NCBI RefSeq assembly: GCF_000001735.4
Contig: NC_003071.7
Span: forward strand, 6,503,151-6,567,150
DNA length: 64,000 nt
Source of the DNA: Arabidopsis thaliana
Lineage: Eukaryota > Streptophyta > Magnoliopsida > Brassicales > Brassicaceae
Direction of reading: 5' to 3'
Part shown: piece by piece, positions 23,848-34,199 of the stretch
Position numbering within the stretch: the first letter of the stretch is position 1
Layout of the letters: each line of letters opens with the position of its first letter
Program-made: the position numbers and the translations under genes
The notes under the pieces: model-generated
The model's input: only the letters and a program-made list of their open reading frames with translations
Told to the model about the DNA's origin: nothing
The model's database searches: none

Positions 23848-25049
23848 TGATATAAGTCAAATTAATCCTAAGACCACTCTCTCAAATAAAGAGGTTGGTT
23901 ACAACACTTAGGGATCGAATTCACAAAGTTCTCGGGTCACGCAATAGACTAATGGCATCGAATTAAACTAAGTAAAATAGTAAATAAAATAAAAAGAAAC
24001 AGAAAGTAAGCAATAGCAGATTGTGAGTTGTGAAAACAAGATAATAAAAGCGTCAGGCTTAGGGTATTCTCAGGAAATAGATGATAGGAGATATAGAAAT
24101 AGCTAGGTTGTTGTCGAACCGTTCTCGAACTCAAACTATGATTTTAGAGTAACCAGTGGTGTTCCGTGAAACTCTCTATACTTAAAGCTAAGATAACCGG
24201 AGAAGCCGAGAAATCCTATACTAAAGCATGCATTATTATCAAGTTTGATAAGTTCACCTAGTATCTAAACCAGAGCCCTCCTATGAGCCTACCTGTTCTT
24301 TCTTAAAGGCCTAGGCTCATCTATGAGGGATTAAATAGCAATTACCTATGGTGGGCATACCTATTATCTAAGATCAAGTTCTAGTTAGCTACTCTAGAAC
24401 TAGCAATAAGAATAATCAAGATGAAGAACTCTACAGATAACCTAGAAAGGGGGCAATCTACTAAATCATCTATAACCCTAATGAGAAACCCTAAACCTAA
24501 CAAGAAAACTACTCAAGCATGATGAATGAAGCAAACAACATGATTGAATAAGAAATCAATGAATAAAACAAGAAGAGATTAAGGTTTAGAAGGATCTTCT
24601 CTAAAGGGAGTCTCCACAGGGTTTTGCTCCCAAAGTACAAAAGAGATAAAGAGAATAGCCTCTCCAAGCTTAGGTCTAAACAATGACCTTTAAAACTATA
24701 TATATGACCTAAAACACGTGATGGGCCTTCTTTAGACATAGGAGAAAGTTTTGGGCCGAATTTGGAAATCTTCAAAACATCAATAAGTTGCGTCTTCGAA
24801 TTATCGTCAGGTATTGGTGTCGCTCGACACCAGGGGTGGTGTCGTTCGACACCTACGTGCATTTTTGTCTCTGGATTGCTTCTGTAGCTTAAGTTGTCTG
24901 TTTTGCTCCATAATGCTCCATTATCTCCAAATGAATCTCAAACATGTAAAGACCTGAAAAAAAACTAGAAAAGACTCTAGAAATAACTAAAGGACTCTAA
25001 AACCTATATCTAAATCATAGCTAAAACCGGTAAAAATAGGGTTATATCA
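23848..25049 (-). mobile_element. 1,202-bp solo LTR inside the CACTA gene, copy C
   Basis: On the minus strand it begins TGATATAACCCTATTTTTAC and ends GACTTATATCA. Flanks are CCAAG (23843-23847) and CTAAG (25050-25054), a 5-bp duplication with one mismatch. Removing the element joins SSFL to GPLVREH of the interrupted CACTA protein, which fixes the boundaries independently. Minus-strand order is palindromes (GGTGTCGTTCGACACC at 24838-24853 and GGTGTCGCTCGACACC at 24816-24831), a TATA-like TCATATATATAG (about 24710-24698), then GAGAACGGTTC (about 24130) and AATACCCTAA. This is the layout of the LTR at 13925. Confidence 0.88.
24816..24853. repeat. Paired palindromes GGTGTCGNTCGACACC in U3
   Basis: Two 16-base palindromes with 7-base arms (GGTGTCG / CGACACC) lie six bases apart, about 110 bp upstream of the TATA-like box of the solo LTR. 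Confidence 0.9.
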
Positions 25050-25659
25050 CTAAGGAAAGATGAAAGTGTGACTAATCCATTACCTACATGTTCACCCAGA
25101 GAAGTAAATTCAACTTCTAGCTTCTCGTCAGGTTGCTTTGCTATTTTACGCATCCTAGTTGGTCCCCGTGTCTTCCTTTTCTTGGTGGCGGATTGATGGC
25201 TTTGAGTTTCTTCAGTGGAGTGAATCTCAGTTCCCTCTTCTTCAGTTCCAGCTTCCTTTGCAGCCATTTCTTCTTCATTTCCTTCTTCTTCAGGTGGTTG
25301 GTGGTCTTCTTCAGCTGGTTAAGGTGGTTAGACTTCTTCATCAGCTGCTTGTTCAGTCTCTTCCTCTTCTACAACCAAGTCTGAACCAAGAACAATAGCT
25401 ATATCCTCATGTTGATGTTGACCTATGGCTGCTTTCTCTGCCATAGTTTTCCTACTTTTCTATGTTTCTTTAATCCAACAGTAGAACTCAACTATATCCC
25501 TTGCATACGCTTACTACGGCGAGGTGGGTTCTCATGTTGTAAAGTAGACATTCTTTACCTGAAACACACCAAACTGATCAATACTATCAAACACAAAAAC
25601 TCATCCCATATAAGATGCCAACACATAAACTCCCATTAACCAACACGCAAAGACTCCTT

Positions 25660-28600
25660 TACAGTCCTAATAATCCATTACTAAGACACTTTCACAGTCA
25701 TTCCTAACACAGAAACTATCATCATCAGATGATTCATTCCCTAAATCGTCATTCTCCTGAATCGATACTAATGCTTCAACAAACTCCTCTTCTGTCTCTA
25801 ACTCATGATATCCTCTCGGTGTCGCCTTCATTACTACATACCAAGGTGAAGAATTGTCTTCTCTAGAGTAGAAGACATGTTTTGCTTGGGCAGCTAGAAT
25901 TTATGGATCCTGAAGAAAAGCAGTTTGGTTTAAATGGAGATTGACAAGAGTGAATATGTCTTCTTGTTTGAATCCATTCCCTTTGTTAGCCAAATGACAC
26001 TTGAATATAGGAACTTAGAACATGTGATAGTCCAACATGATGGTCTCCTTTATCACTCCAAAGTATGACACTATATCAGCATGCTGTCTAGTATCTTTGG
26101 CACTTGATTTACACATTGAAAATGCTTCATATGTAACCCCACTGTTTTGAGTTTTCCTCTTCATGTCGTCTATATGAAATCCGTGTCCATAATGACAAAT
26201 CCCTTGTATGATTGAGCAATATGCCTTGGTCCAAAGGCCATCCATCTCAGTTTGGTTGAATTCTCCTTTGAGGTTGTAGGAATCTATTAGTAGAGAACAA
26301 AAACAAATGTATCATAATTAGAGTAACACAATGAATGAAAAATCAACTAAGTTCAAAAATGTTCACCTTCTCCTTTACCCACTGTGAGAACTTTTTTGCA
26401 TGTGTCTTCCATAAAAACGTTTCATTTTTCATACATCTGGCATCAGTAGCTTGGAGTTCTTCTAAATGCAAGTTGTGATCAGTTTTACACAATAGTTTAG
26501 AATATAAGTTAATGACAGTCAAATAATTAATGACAGAAAATAATTTAGAATCACTTACTTAACATATGGATCCATAACGGCCATGTTCATTAGAACATAT
26601 CTATGAGCTATGTCTCGCTCTTTACTCGTAAGAGTTACTTGTGTAGCTTTATGCAGTGGTCTGCCTTCAAGTACAAGTGAATTACTATCAACACCTTCAT
26701 TGCGGTTAACGACTTCTGGAACTGATAATGAGTTTTGTAGAAACTTTAAGCAAAAAGCCATACATTCTCCAGCTAAATATCCCTCAGCCATACAAGCTTC
26801 AAGCGTTGCAAAATTCTTCACATAAGCCTTTAGAGTTTTCATGTACCTGCAAGTTAATAAGATTAGATCAATATCCAAATTTTATATAAGTAATTAACTT
26901 AATAGAAAAAGTTATAGACAATACCTTTCAAAGGGATACATCCATCTAAAGTGGACTGGTCCACCTAAGCGAGCCTCTCTAGCCAAATGAATTGGTAGAT
27001 GAAACATGATGTCAAAAAGAGATGGAGGAAACTACCTCTCCAGCTGGCACATAGTCTCAACTAATTCATACTCCAATGAGATTAGCTTCTCAGGGTCAAT
27101 GACCCGCTGACACAGCCTGTTGAAGTAGTGGCCTAATCTACTTATAGCGACTCTAGGTCTTTTTGGCAGCAATCCTCTCAAAGCAACAGGTAACAAGTTC
27201 TGAAGGAGCACATGATGATCATGAGACTTCAAACCACCAATGACTGGTGGATCCACAGAAACACAGTTAGAGATATTGGCACAATATCCATCCGGCCCTC
27301 TAAACCTAGCCAGCCTTTTGCAGAATCTCTTTTTCTCATCCTTAGATAACCAAAATGCCGCATGAAGTAAGTATGTCCTCTTCCCTCTTAACTGAATGTG
27401 CAAGTTACTACGAATTCCCATATCTTCCAAGTTTTTGCGTGCATTCAAGCCATCCTTTGATTTAGCAGATTGCATCAACGTAGACACAATGACGTCAGAC
27501 ACATTCTTCTCCACATGCATCACATCAATGTTGTGACGGACAGGGAGGTCCTACAATACAAACAATAAGTAGTTAGGGCCAATCAAGATAAAATTCAAGA
27601 TAAAATTCAAAAGGTGAAGTATTTACCTTCCAATAAGGTAATTCAAAAAGAATTGATCGCTTCTTCCATCTCCATTGATGTGTGTCTTCACCATATTCAT
27701 CATCTTCACATAAATCTGATCTCTTTCTTTTGTTGTTTCTCTCCAAGGGTCTTCCAAAATCATTTTTGAAATCCTATAATGTTTCAAATAGTTCTTCTCC
27801 AGTTTGAATTCTACTAGTTTTCCCTTCTTCTACAGTGTTGTCAAACCAGCCTCTTCTACGCCTGTAAGGATGCCCTGGTCTGAGTCGTTTTCTATTGCTT
27901 AAATACACATGTTTTCTATTGAACTTCAACCACCTAAAAGGTGTATCTTTCCCACAGACATTACAAGTTTGTTTTCCTTTCACCTTACAACCAGCCAATG
28001 TCCCTAAAGTTGGATAGTCATTGATACTCCACAACAACATAGCTCTAAGAGTGAAATTTTCCTTAAAGAATGAGTCATAAACCTGAATACCATCACTCGA
28101 CAAATCCTTTAAGTCATTTATCAATGGAGCTAGATAGACATCAATGTTATTGCTTGGTGCTTTAGGTCCATGTATCAAAAGAGTTAACATAATATTTTTT
28201 GCCTTCATACACATTGTTGGAGCCATGTTGTAGTTAACTAGCAAAACTGGCCAGGTACTATACTTAGTGTTCTGAATAGAGAACGGATTCATCTTATCAG
28301 TTGAAAGTCCCAGTCTAAGGTTTCTTGATTCAGCAGCAAACTGTGGCCATTTATCATTCACTTGAGCCCAAGCTAAAGAGTCTATTGGATGTCGCATTGT
28401 ACCATCAACACTAGCATTGCTAAAATGCCACTGTAAGTCCTCAACCATTTTCTTGGATCTAAACATTCGCTTGAATCTATCTTTGATGGAAAAATACCAA
28501 AGTACCTTAGCTGGAATCCCCTTCTTCTCTTCACCAGTGTGTTTATCCCTTTTCCATCTGGAAGCACTGCATCCAAGACAAGTATCCCTCAGCTCATACT

Positions 28601-29231
28601 CCTTTTTGTATAAGATGCAATCATTCGGACATGCGTGAATGATATCATACCCAAAACCAAACATCTTCAAGAATTTTTTGATTTCATTTGTTGAAGTTGG
28701 AAGCACATTCTCTCCTGGTAAGATGTCGTGCACTAAACTCAAAAGTTGATCAAAGTAATTTTCTGACATCCCACTCTTTACTTTAATGCGGTAAAGCCCC
28801 ATAATTGCAGACACCTTTGTGTACTTGGGACACCCATAATATAATGGAGTTTCAACATCCTTCAACTTCTCTCTAAAGTAAGATTCTTCTTTTGTAACTG
28901 GCTCCTTACTATCCTCTTCTCCATCAAAATAAGCTGTTCTTATCAGCTCATAAGCTCCAAATTCACTACTAGGCTCAGCTTCTAACTTATCAGCCCATAT
29001 CTCCCCATGCTTACTCCAACATCCATTTCTCTTGTATTTATGATTCATTCCCTTAATAACTAGATGCTCCAAAACAGTATCAATTGGTTGATGACACAGA
29101 TTCCAGCAATCCATACATGGACAAAACATTTCAGAAGGATCTCCCAAAAGTCTCGATGCGTAAACAAAAGTTGTTGCTCCTTTCTCGTACTCAATGCTAT
29201 TCCTTGGCAGCTATACCCAAGTCTTATCCAT
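25660..29231 (-). pseudogene. CACTA TNP2-like transposase gene, with introns
   Basis: The start is at 29231 (MDKTWV) with a stop at codon 7, so the copy is dead. Domains in order: a transposase-associated N-terminal domain (29147-28980; FCPCMDCWN, ending NGCWSKHGE); Transposase_21/TNP2 core (about 28800-27800; YKKEYELRDTCLGCSASRW, DSLAWAQVNDKWPQFA, CNVCGKDTPFRWLKFNRKH); a stop at ETL-stop-DFKNDFG (about 27779); an intron at 27551-27626; then DLPVRHNIDVMHVEKNV and a DUF4218-like domain (27550-26930; GLKSHDHHVLLQNLLPVALRG, PSLFDIMFHLPIHLAREAR). A second intron lies at 26847-26924. YMKTLKAYVKN to MAVMDPYVK follows, then a DUF4216-like C-terminus (26245-25690; DIVSYFGVIKE, then ..HVFYSREDNSSPWYVVM). 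Gene order and domains are those of plant CACTA TNP2, which cuts the element ends in intact copies. Confidence 0.88.
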
Positions 29232-29339
29232 TTTTAAAACACCAACAAGCTCCAACCCCATATATATGATAATATTTATATATATATTAGTTAACAGAGA
29301 TACAAGATCAAAGACACAAAGAGAAATTTCAAAAACTCA

Positions 29340-29660
29340 AATTCACTACAAGTGAATGCAAGCTATCAAAGCTATATGAAACTCAATTCTATAATAAACT
29401 CAAAGCTACATGCAAACTAAGAACCACATAAATAAACTCAATTCGATACAAGTGAATCACATAAATAGTCAAGTTCAATTCGATACAAGTGAATAGTCAC
29501 AAAAATAGTCAAGTTCTAATCGATACAAGTGAATACAAGCTATCAAAGCTGTTTGAAACTCAATTCGATACAAATGAATGCTCACTATCAAAGCTATATG
29601 AAACTCAATTCGATACATGAGAATAGTATAAGTTCAAAGCTATATGAAACTCAAAATTGG
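29340..29660. repeat. Irregular tandem repeats, ACTCAATTCGATACAAGTGAAT type
   Basis: Variants of AACTCAATTCGATACAAGTG and AAGCTATATGAAACTCAA alternate several times. They are probably subterminal or leader repeats of the CACTA element, where transposon-encoded DNA-binding proteins attach in related systems; that role is inferred. Confidence 0.7.
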
Positions 29661-29924
29661 TATATGAACCACATAAATCGATCTCAAATAAACATACATG
29701 TCAAAAAGAAGCCATTGAAATCTTCGAGAAACGGATAGCGAAAGCCCCAATTCGAAACCCGTAAATCTCAGAAACCCGAAAATCAAACCCTAAATGTGAT
29801 TAAAACCCCAAATCGAAACTCAAACAAGACAAATTTCACAATGCAAACCCTAAATCGATTACAAAAGAAACATAACCTTCTCAAATTAGAACCAGATCTG
29901 TGACTGAGAAGCTGAAGAGTACCA

Positions 29925-30151
29925 ACCTGAAGAGTCCATAAAATTTGATGTTTTGGGTTTTTCACACAAATTAAAAAAAGTAACTTTTGTATTATTTATA
30001 TTATTTTTTTTGTAAATTTAATATCATAAGTTTTACTTCTCTCCACTCTATTTGTTATTATTAAAAATAATAATAATATTAACTTACATCAATTTTTATG
30101 GAACAAAAAAAAAAAAACCAAAATATCAAATTTTATGGAACAGAAGGAGTA
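29925..30151. mobile_element. Possible MITE with CCATAAAATTTGAT inverted repeats
   Basis: TCCATAAAATTTGATGTTTTGG (about 29935) faces CCAAAATATCAAATTTTATGGA (about 30118-30139), a near-perfect inverted repeat of about 22 bases around an AT-rich core. The right end runs on as ACAGAAGGAGTA, like the TACTCCTTCTGTTCCATAAA ends of common plant MITEs. The left outer end is not clear, so the boundary is approximate. Confidence 0.5.
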
Positions 30152-30500
30152 GTTAATAATAATGTCGATCGGACTATCCCTGTCTTGTTTTAATGCTACA
30201 AGGACCTTTGGAAAAATAAAATGTGGTAGAGATTTCAGATGGCTCTTTGATATGGTGGAAATTTCAAATGGCTCTTTAATGTGGTGGAGATTTAAGATAG
30301 CTCTTTAACTTAATGTGATGAAAAATATAATATTTGGATCATTATACCACCAAAGTCCACACACGAGTTCTCTATTTTTGTTTCATCCTCTTTTAGTCGC
30401 TGGTTTGGCCTCAATGAATAATGTAGTGGAGACTTTTACACAATGCGTACAACGTGAAGAAGACTTGGTAGAAATACTGGTTTAATTTATCTCTATTTTG

Positions 30501-30509
30501 TATATAAAG
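30501..30509 (+). promoter_or_regulatory. TATA-like box of the RLP19-like gene
   Basis: TATATAAAG lies about 105 bases upstream of the ATG. The stretch that follows (GAAACCATGTTATCA, TTCTTGCTTTTTCATT) is shared with the region upstream of the RLP18-like pseudogene. Confidence 0.6.
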
Positions 30510-30613
30510 ACATGAATATGAAACCATGTTATCATCACAATCTCCTTTTCTTGCTTTTTCATTATTGATATTCAAGAAACTAAGAAAAAGAAGAAAAACA
30601 ACACTTCGAAAAA

Positions 30614-33565
30614 ATGATGAAAGGCTATATTACTCTTTCTTTTCTTATCATTCTCATTTTTAATTTCCTTGACGAGTTTGCGGCTTCTACTAGACACTTG
30701 TGTGATCCTGATCAAAGTGATGCAATTCTCGAATTCAAGAACGAGTTTGAGACTTTGGAGGAATCTTGTTTTGACAGCAATATTCCTCTGAAGACGGAGT
30801 CATGGACGAATAACAGTGATTGTTGTTATTGGGATGGTATCAAATGTGATGCCAAGTTCGGGGATGTGATCGAGCTAGATCTTAGCTTTAGTTGCCTCCG
30901 TGGCCAGCTCAATTCCAATAGTAGTCTTTTTAGGCTTCCACAACTTCGTTTTCTAACCACTCTTGACCTTTCTAATAATGATTTTATTGGTCAAATCCCA
31001 TCTTCACTTGAAACCCTCTCTAATCTCACCACTCTAGACCTTTCTAGAAATCATTTCAGTGGTAGAATTCCTTCTTCGATTGGAAACCTTTCTCATCTCA
31101 TATTTGTTGACTTCTCTCATAACAATTTTAGTGGTCAAATCCCATCTTCACTTGGATATCTTTCGCATCTCACCTCTTTTAACCTTTCTTATAACAATTT
31201 TAGTGGTAGGGTTCCTTCTTCAATTGGAAATCTCTCTTATCTCACCACTTTGCGCCTCTCTCGTAATAGTTTTTTTGGTGAACTTCCATCTTCACTTGGA
31301 AGTCTTTTCCATCTCACCGATTTGATCCTCGATACTAACCATTTTGTTGGTAAAATTCCGTCTTCACTTGGAAATCTTTCGCATCTCACCTCTATCGACC
31401 TCCACAAAAATAATTTTGTTGGCGAAATACCATTTTCACTTGGAAATCTTTCTTGTCTCACCTCTTTTATCCTCTCTGATAACAACATTGTTGGTGAAAT
31501 TCCATCTTCTTTTGGCAATTTGAACCAGTTGGACATCTTAAATGTTAAGTCCAATAAGCTTAGTGGCAGCTTCCCAATTGCACTACTAAATCTAAGAAAA
31601 CTGTCAACATTATCTCTCTTTAACAATCGGTTAACCGGAACACTTCCTTCTAACATGAGTTCACTCTCCAACTTGAAGTTGTTTGACGCAACGGAAAACC
31701 ATTTCACGGGACCTCTCCCTTCTTCCCTTTTCAACATTCCCTCTTTGAAAACTATTACTTTGGAAAATAACCAACTTAACGGTAGTCTTGGGTTTGGGAA
31801 TATATCCTCATACTCGAATTTAACTGTGTTACGCCTTGGGAATAACAACTTTAGAGGGCCAATCCATAGATCTATATCCAAATTAGTCAACCTTAAGGAA
31901 CTTGACCTTTCAAACTACAACACCCAAGGGTTAGTTGACTTTACCATCTTCTCGCATCTCAAGTCTATCGAATACCTTAACCTCTCCCATTTGAACACCA
32001 CTACTACGATTGACATGTACGAGATCTTATCAAGTTTCAAGTTATTGGATACACTAGATCTCTCAGGCAGCCATGTTTCTACTACAAACAAGAGTTCACT
32101 TTCTAATTCTTCATTGGTATTGATAAGTCAGTTGTACTTGTCGGGATGCGGTATCACCGAGTTTCCAAAGTTCCTAAGATCCCAAGAGCTTATGCTGACT
32201 CTAGACATTTCCAACAACAAGATCAAAGGTCAAGTGCCTGGATGGTTATGGATGCTCCCTGTTTTGAACTACGTGAATCTTTCCAACAACACTTTCATCG
32301 GTTTCGAAAGATCAACGAAACTTGGACTCACCTCTATCCAAGAACCACCAGCTATGAGGCAATTGTTTTGCTCCAACAACAATTTCACGGGAAACATTCC
32401 ATCTTTCATATGTGAGTTGCCTTATCTCAGCACTCTCGATTTTTCTAACAACAAATTCAATGGTTCAATTCCTACTTGTATGGGAAATATTCAGTCTCCA
32501 TATCTTCAAGCTCTAAATCTTCGACATAATCGTCTTAGTGGACTTCTTCCAGAGAATATATTTGAGAGTCTAATTTCTCTTGACGTCGGCCATAACCAAC
32601 TAGTGGGAAAGCTTCCAAGATCGTTAAGTCATATCTCTTCCCTTGGACTTCTGAATGTGGAGAGCAACAAAATCAGTGATACGTTTCCTTTATGGTTGAG
32701 TTCTCTACAAGAGCTACAAGTTCTTGTCCTTCGCTCCAATGCATTTTATGGACCAATAGAGAAAACACAGTTTTCTAAGCTGCGAATCATTGACATATCC
32801 GGTAATCAATTCAATGGTACGTTGCCAGCAAATTTCTTTGTCAACTGGACTGCAATGTTTTCACTGGACGAAAATGAAGATCAATCTAACGGAGAGACCA
32901 TGAGCAACATGTACATGAGTACAGATTATTTCTACTTTGATTCAATGGTTTTGATGAATAAAGGAGTAGAGATGGAGCTGGAACGTGTCCTAAAAGTCTT
33001 CACAGTGATTGACTTTTCGGGAAACAAATTTGAAGGAGAGATTCCAAAGTCCATTGGTTTATTGAAAGAGCTTCATGTTCTTAACTTATCAAACAATGCT
33101 TTAAGTGGCCACATCGCATCATCTATGGGGAACCTCATGGCACTTGAGTCACTGGACGTTTCCCAAAACAAGCTTTCAGGAGAAATTCCACAAGAGTTAG
33201 GGAAACTCACGTACCTTGCATACATGAACTTCTCTCATAACCAGCTGGTAGGTCTATTACCAGGAGGTACTCAATTTCAAACACAGAAGTGCTCTTCTTT
33301 CGAGGACAATCATGGCCTTTATGGCCCTTCGCTTGAGAAAATTTGTGATATCCATGGGAAAACACCGCAACAATCTGACATGGCGCCAGAGCCAGAAGAA
33401 GATGAAGAAGAGGTGATAAGTTGGATAGCAGCTGTTATAGGATTCATACTTGGTACTGCCTTGGGATTGACATTTGGATGCATATTGTTTTCCTACAAAC
33501 CAGATTGGTTCAAGAATCCTTTCGTCCGAGACAAACGCAGAAACATAGGCACCATAACTCATTAG
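30614..33565 (+). CDS. RLP19: Receptor-like protein, LRR type (RLP19-like)
   Basis: A single open frame of 983 residues, intronless as usual for this family. It starts with a signal peptide (about 1-25, hydrophobic LSFLIILIFNFL). A cysteine-bearing LRRNT cap follows (LCDPDQSDAILEFKNEF, NNSDCCYWDGIKCD). About 30 LRRs of the plant extracellular type (LxxLxxLxLSxNxFxGxIPSSLGN) run to near residue 890, with an island-like break before GVEMELERVLKVFTVIDF. Then come an acidic juxtamembrane stretch (about 925-933), one transmembrane helix (about 934-961) with GxxxG-like spacing, and a 22-residue basic tail without kinase. Proteins of this class sit in the plasma membrane, recognise ligands outside and signal through partner kinases such as SOBIR1; the ligand here is unknown. 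I chose the first ATG because the signal peptide follows directly. Length and sequence fit Arabidopsis RLP19 (At2g15080) as I remember it. Confidence 0.95.
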   Translation: MMKGYITLSFLIILIFNFLDEFAASTRHLCDPDQSDAILEFKNEFETLEESCFDSNIPLKTESWTNNSDCCYWDGIKCDAKFGDVIELDLSFSCLRGQLNSNSSLFRLPQLRFLTTLDLSNNDFIGQIPSSLETLSNLTTLDLSRNHFSGRIPSSIGNLSHLIFVDFSHNNFSGQIPSSLGYLSHLTSFNLSYNNFSGRVPSSIGNLSYLTTLRLSRNSFFGELPSSLGSLFHLTDLILDTNHFVGKIPSSLGNLSHLTSIDLHKNNFVGEIPFSLGNLSCLTSFILSDNNIVGEIPSSFGNLNQLDILNVKSNKLSGSFPIALLNLRKLSTLSLFNNRLTGTLPSNMSSLSNLKLFDATENHFTGPLPSSLFNIPSLKTITLENNQLNGSLGFGNISSYSNLTVLRLGNNNFRGPIHRSISKLVNLKELDLSNYNTQGLVDFTIFSHLKSIEYLNLSHLNTTTTIDMYEILSSFKLLDTLDLSGSHVSTTNKSSLSNSSLVLISQLYLSGCGITEFPKFLRSQELMLTLDISNNKIKGQVPGWLWMLPVLNYVNLSNNTFIGFERSTKLGLTSIQEPPAMRQLFCSNNNFTGNIPSFICELPYLSTLDFSNNKFNGSIPTCMGNIQSPYLQALNLRHNRLSGLLPENIFESLISLDVGHNQLVGKLPRSLSHISSLGLLNVESNKISDTFPLWLSSLQELQVLVLRSNAFYGPIEKTQFSKLRIIDISGNQFNGTLPANFFVNWTAMFSLDENEDQSNGETMSNMYMSTDYFYFDSMVLMNKGVEMELERVLKVFTVIDFSGNKFEGEIPKSIGLLKELHVLNLSNNALSGHIASSMGNLMALESLDVSQNKLSGEIPQELGKLTYLAYMNFSHNQLVGLLPGGTQFQTQKCSSFEDNHGLYGPSLEKICDIHGKTPQQSDMAPEPEEDEEEVISWIAAVIGFILGTALGLTFGCILFSYKPDWFKNPFVRDKRRNIGTITH

Positions 33566-34088
33566 AGAGGTAATGATCTTGATTTTGAAAGAATAAAGAC
33601 TATATATTGTACTAAAATTTTCTGGATATATGAACTAACGTATAATCTTTCTTTGTTATTCTTTGACCCAAGTTGGAGAATTTTACACGAAGTAAACAAA
33701 GGAACAAAACCGGAAGAAACTTGGGAGGAAAGCAATCTAATTTTAAATAATCATTTTTTCTGTCTCCTCCTCCCCCCCCATTGTTATGTCTATGTCCATT
33801 TTTAAATACAATGTAAAAATGAATAGTATCATAAAAAAATTGTTGAATACAATATAATTTGTACTTGTTTTTTTTTTTTTTTCGCATGTCTACTTACAAA
33901 ACCAAAACTGAATTTAAAACTTCAATTAACTAATTTTTATAAATATAGTTGTGAAATAAACGGGCATACTCCGGATTCTCTGCTAGTAGTTCTAAAAGAA
34001 AACTAAAAAGCTAGTGTAATCCTCCTTTGAAGCCTAACTATAGAAGAAAAAAAAAGTAAATTAAAGCTAAGGAAATAGGTCTAGTTAT

Positions 34089-34090
<2 letters not shown>
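33566..34090. other. 3' flank of the RLP19-like gene
   Basis: AT-rich non-coding DNA. It contains a C8 run (33772-33779) and a T run near 33870. The first 150 bases resemble the 3' flank of the RLP18-like pseudogene (CTTTGACCCAAGTTGGAGAA here, CTTCAACCCAAGCTGAAGAA there). Confidence 0.5.

Positions 34091-34091
<1 letters not shown>

Positions 34092-34120
<29 letters not shown>
34092..34120. repeat. (AT)n microsatellite
   Basis: An uninterrupted alternating AT run of about 29 bases. Confidence 0.9.
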
Positions 34121-34130
<10 letters not shown>

Positions 34131-34199
34131 TTTAAAAGGTTGAAGATCCCTAAGGAAGAAAAGAATGAAAATAGAAAATTGAAGAGAAATTAATCCAAA

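Larger units (their letters stand above)
21640..25444 (-). pseudogene. CACTA Transposase_24-type (TNP1-like) gene, interrupted
   Basis: From ATG 25444 the minus strand encodes an acidic, Glu-rich and then basic N-terminus (ATKKRKTRGPTRMRKIAK), then EVEFTSLGEHVGNGLV..SSFL. Here a 1,202-bp solo LTR (23848-25049) breaks the frame. The frame resumes with PLVREHVPVLLHDWRHLP at 23835. The Transposase_24 core follows: WEEIQ, then FNLKEDWQKDAVFKQMGCVWRSSKSKL at 23669, then EINDKYRMLRKAQIPHTTSRKGMIRLAHEM near 23400-23300. After a charged helix (22.8-23.2 kb) come three copies of a roughly 60-residue module around 22.34-22.59, 21.9-22.2 and 21.6-21.75 kb (pattern PLGxxxAxVxxxxV..AxLWRP....GDxLxxxIAWP). 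This resembles the DUF8039-like repeats of plant CACTA proteins. An early in-frame stop (DEEV then stop, about 25330) also disables it. Confidence 0.78.
21105..30000 (-). mobile_element. Decayed CACTA (En/Spm-type) DNA transposon
   Basis: The left end (about 21107) reads ACTACAAGAATATGG, close to the CACTACAAGAAA terminus of plant CACTA elements. It is followed by subterminal repeats of the AGCGTT / AGCGCTTT kind (about 21130-21300). Inside, on the minus strand, lie two gene relics in the usual CACTA order: a TNP2-like transposase (29231 down to about 25660) and a Transposase_24-type TNP1-like gene (25444 down to about 21640). The right terminal repeat was not found, so the right limit near 30.0 kb is a guess based on the 5' leader of the TNP2 gene. 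Nonsense codons in both genes show the copy is inactive. Confidence 0.82.

Noticed and set aside
24816..24853. Palindromes as a transcription terminator
   Set aside because: They lie upstream of a TATA-like box in U3 and recur in place in related LTRs, which suits a regulatory site and not a terminator.
23848..25049. TIR DNA transposon with AGTGATATAA ends
   Set aside because: The ends can be read as short inverted repeats, but TG..CA termini, a 5-bp duplication and matching layout with two other elements fit a solo LTR better.
31237..31890. 217-codon open frame antisense to the RLP19-like gene
   Set aside because: It mirrors the LRR repeat periodicity of the sense strand; repeat-rich genes often keep the antisense frame open.
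33612..33887. 91-codon minus-strand frame after RLP19
   Set aside because: Lys-rich and Gly-run composition arises from poly-T and poly-C tracts of the 3' flank.
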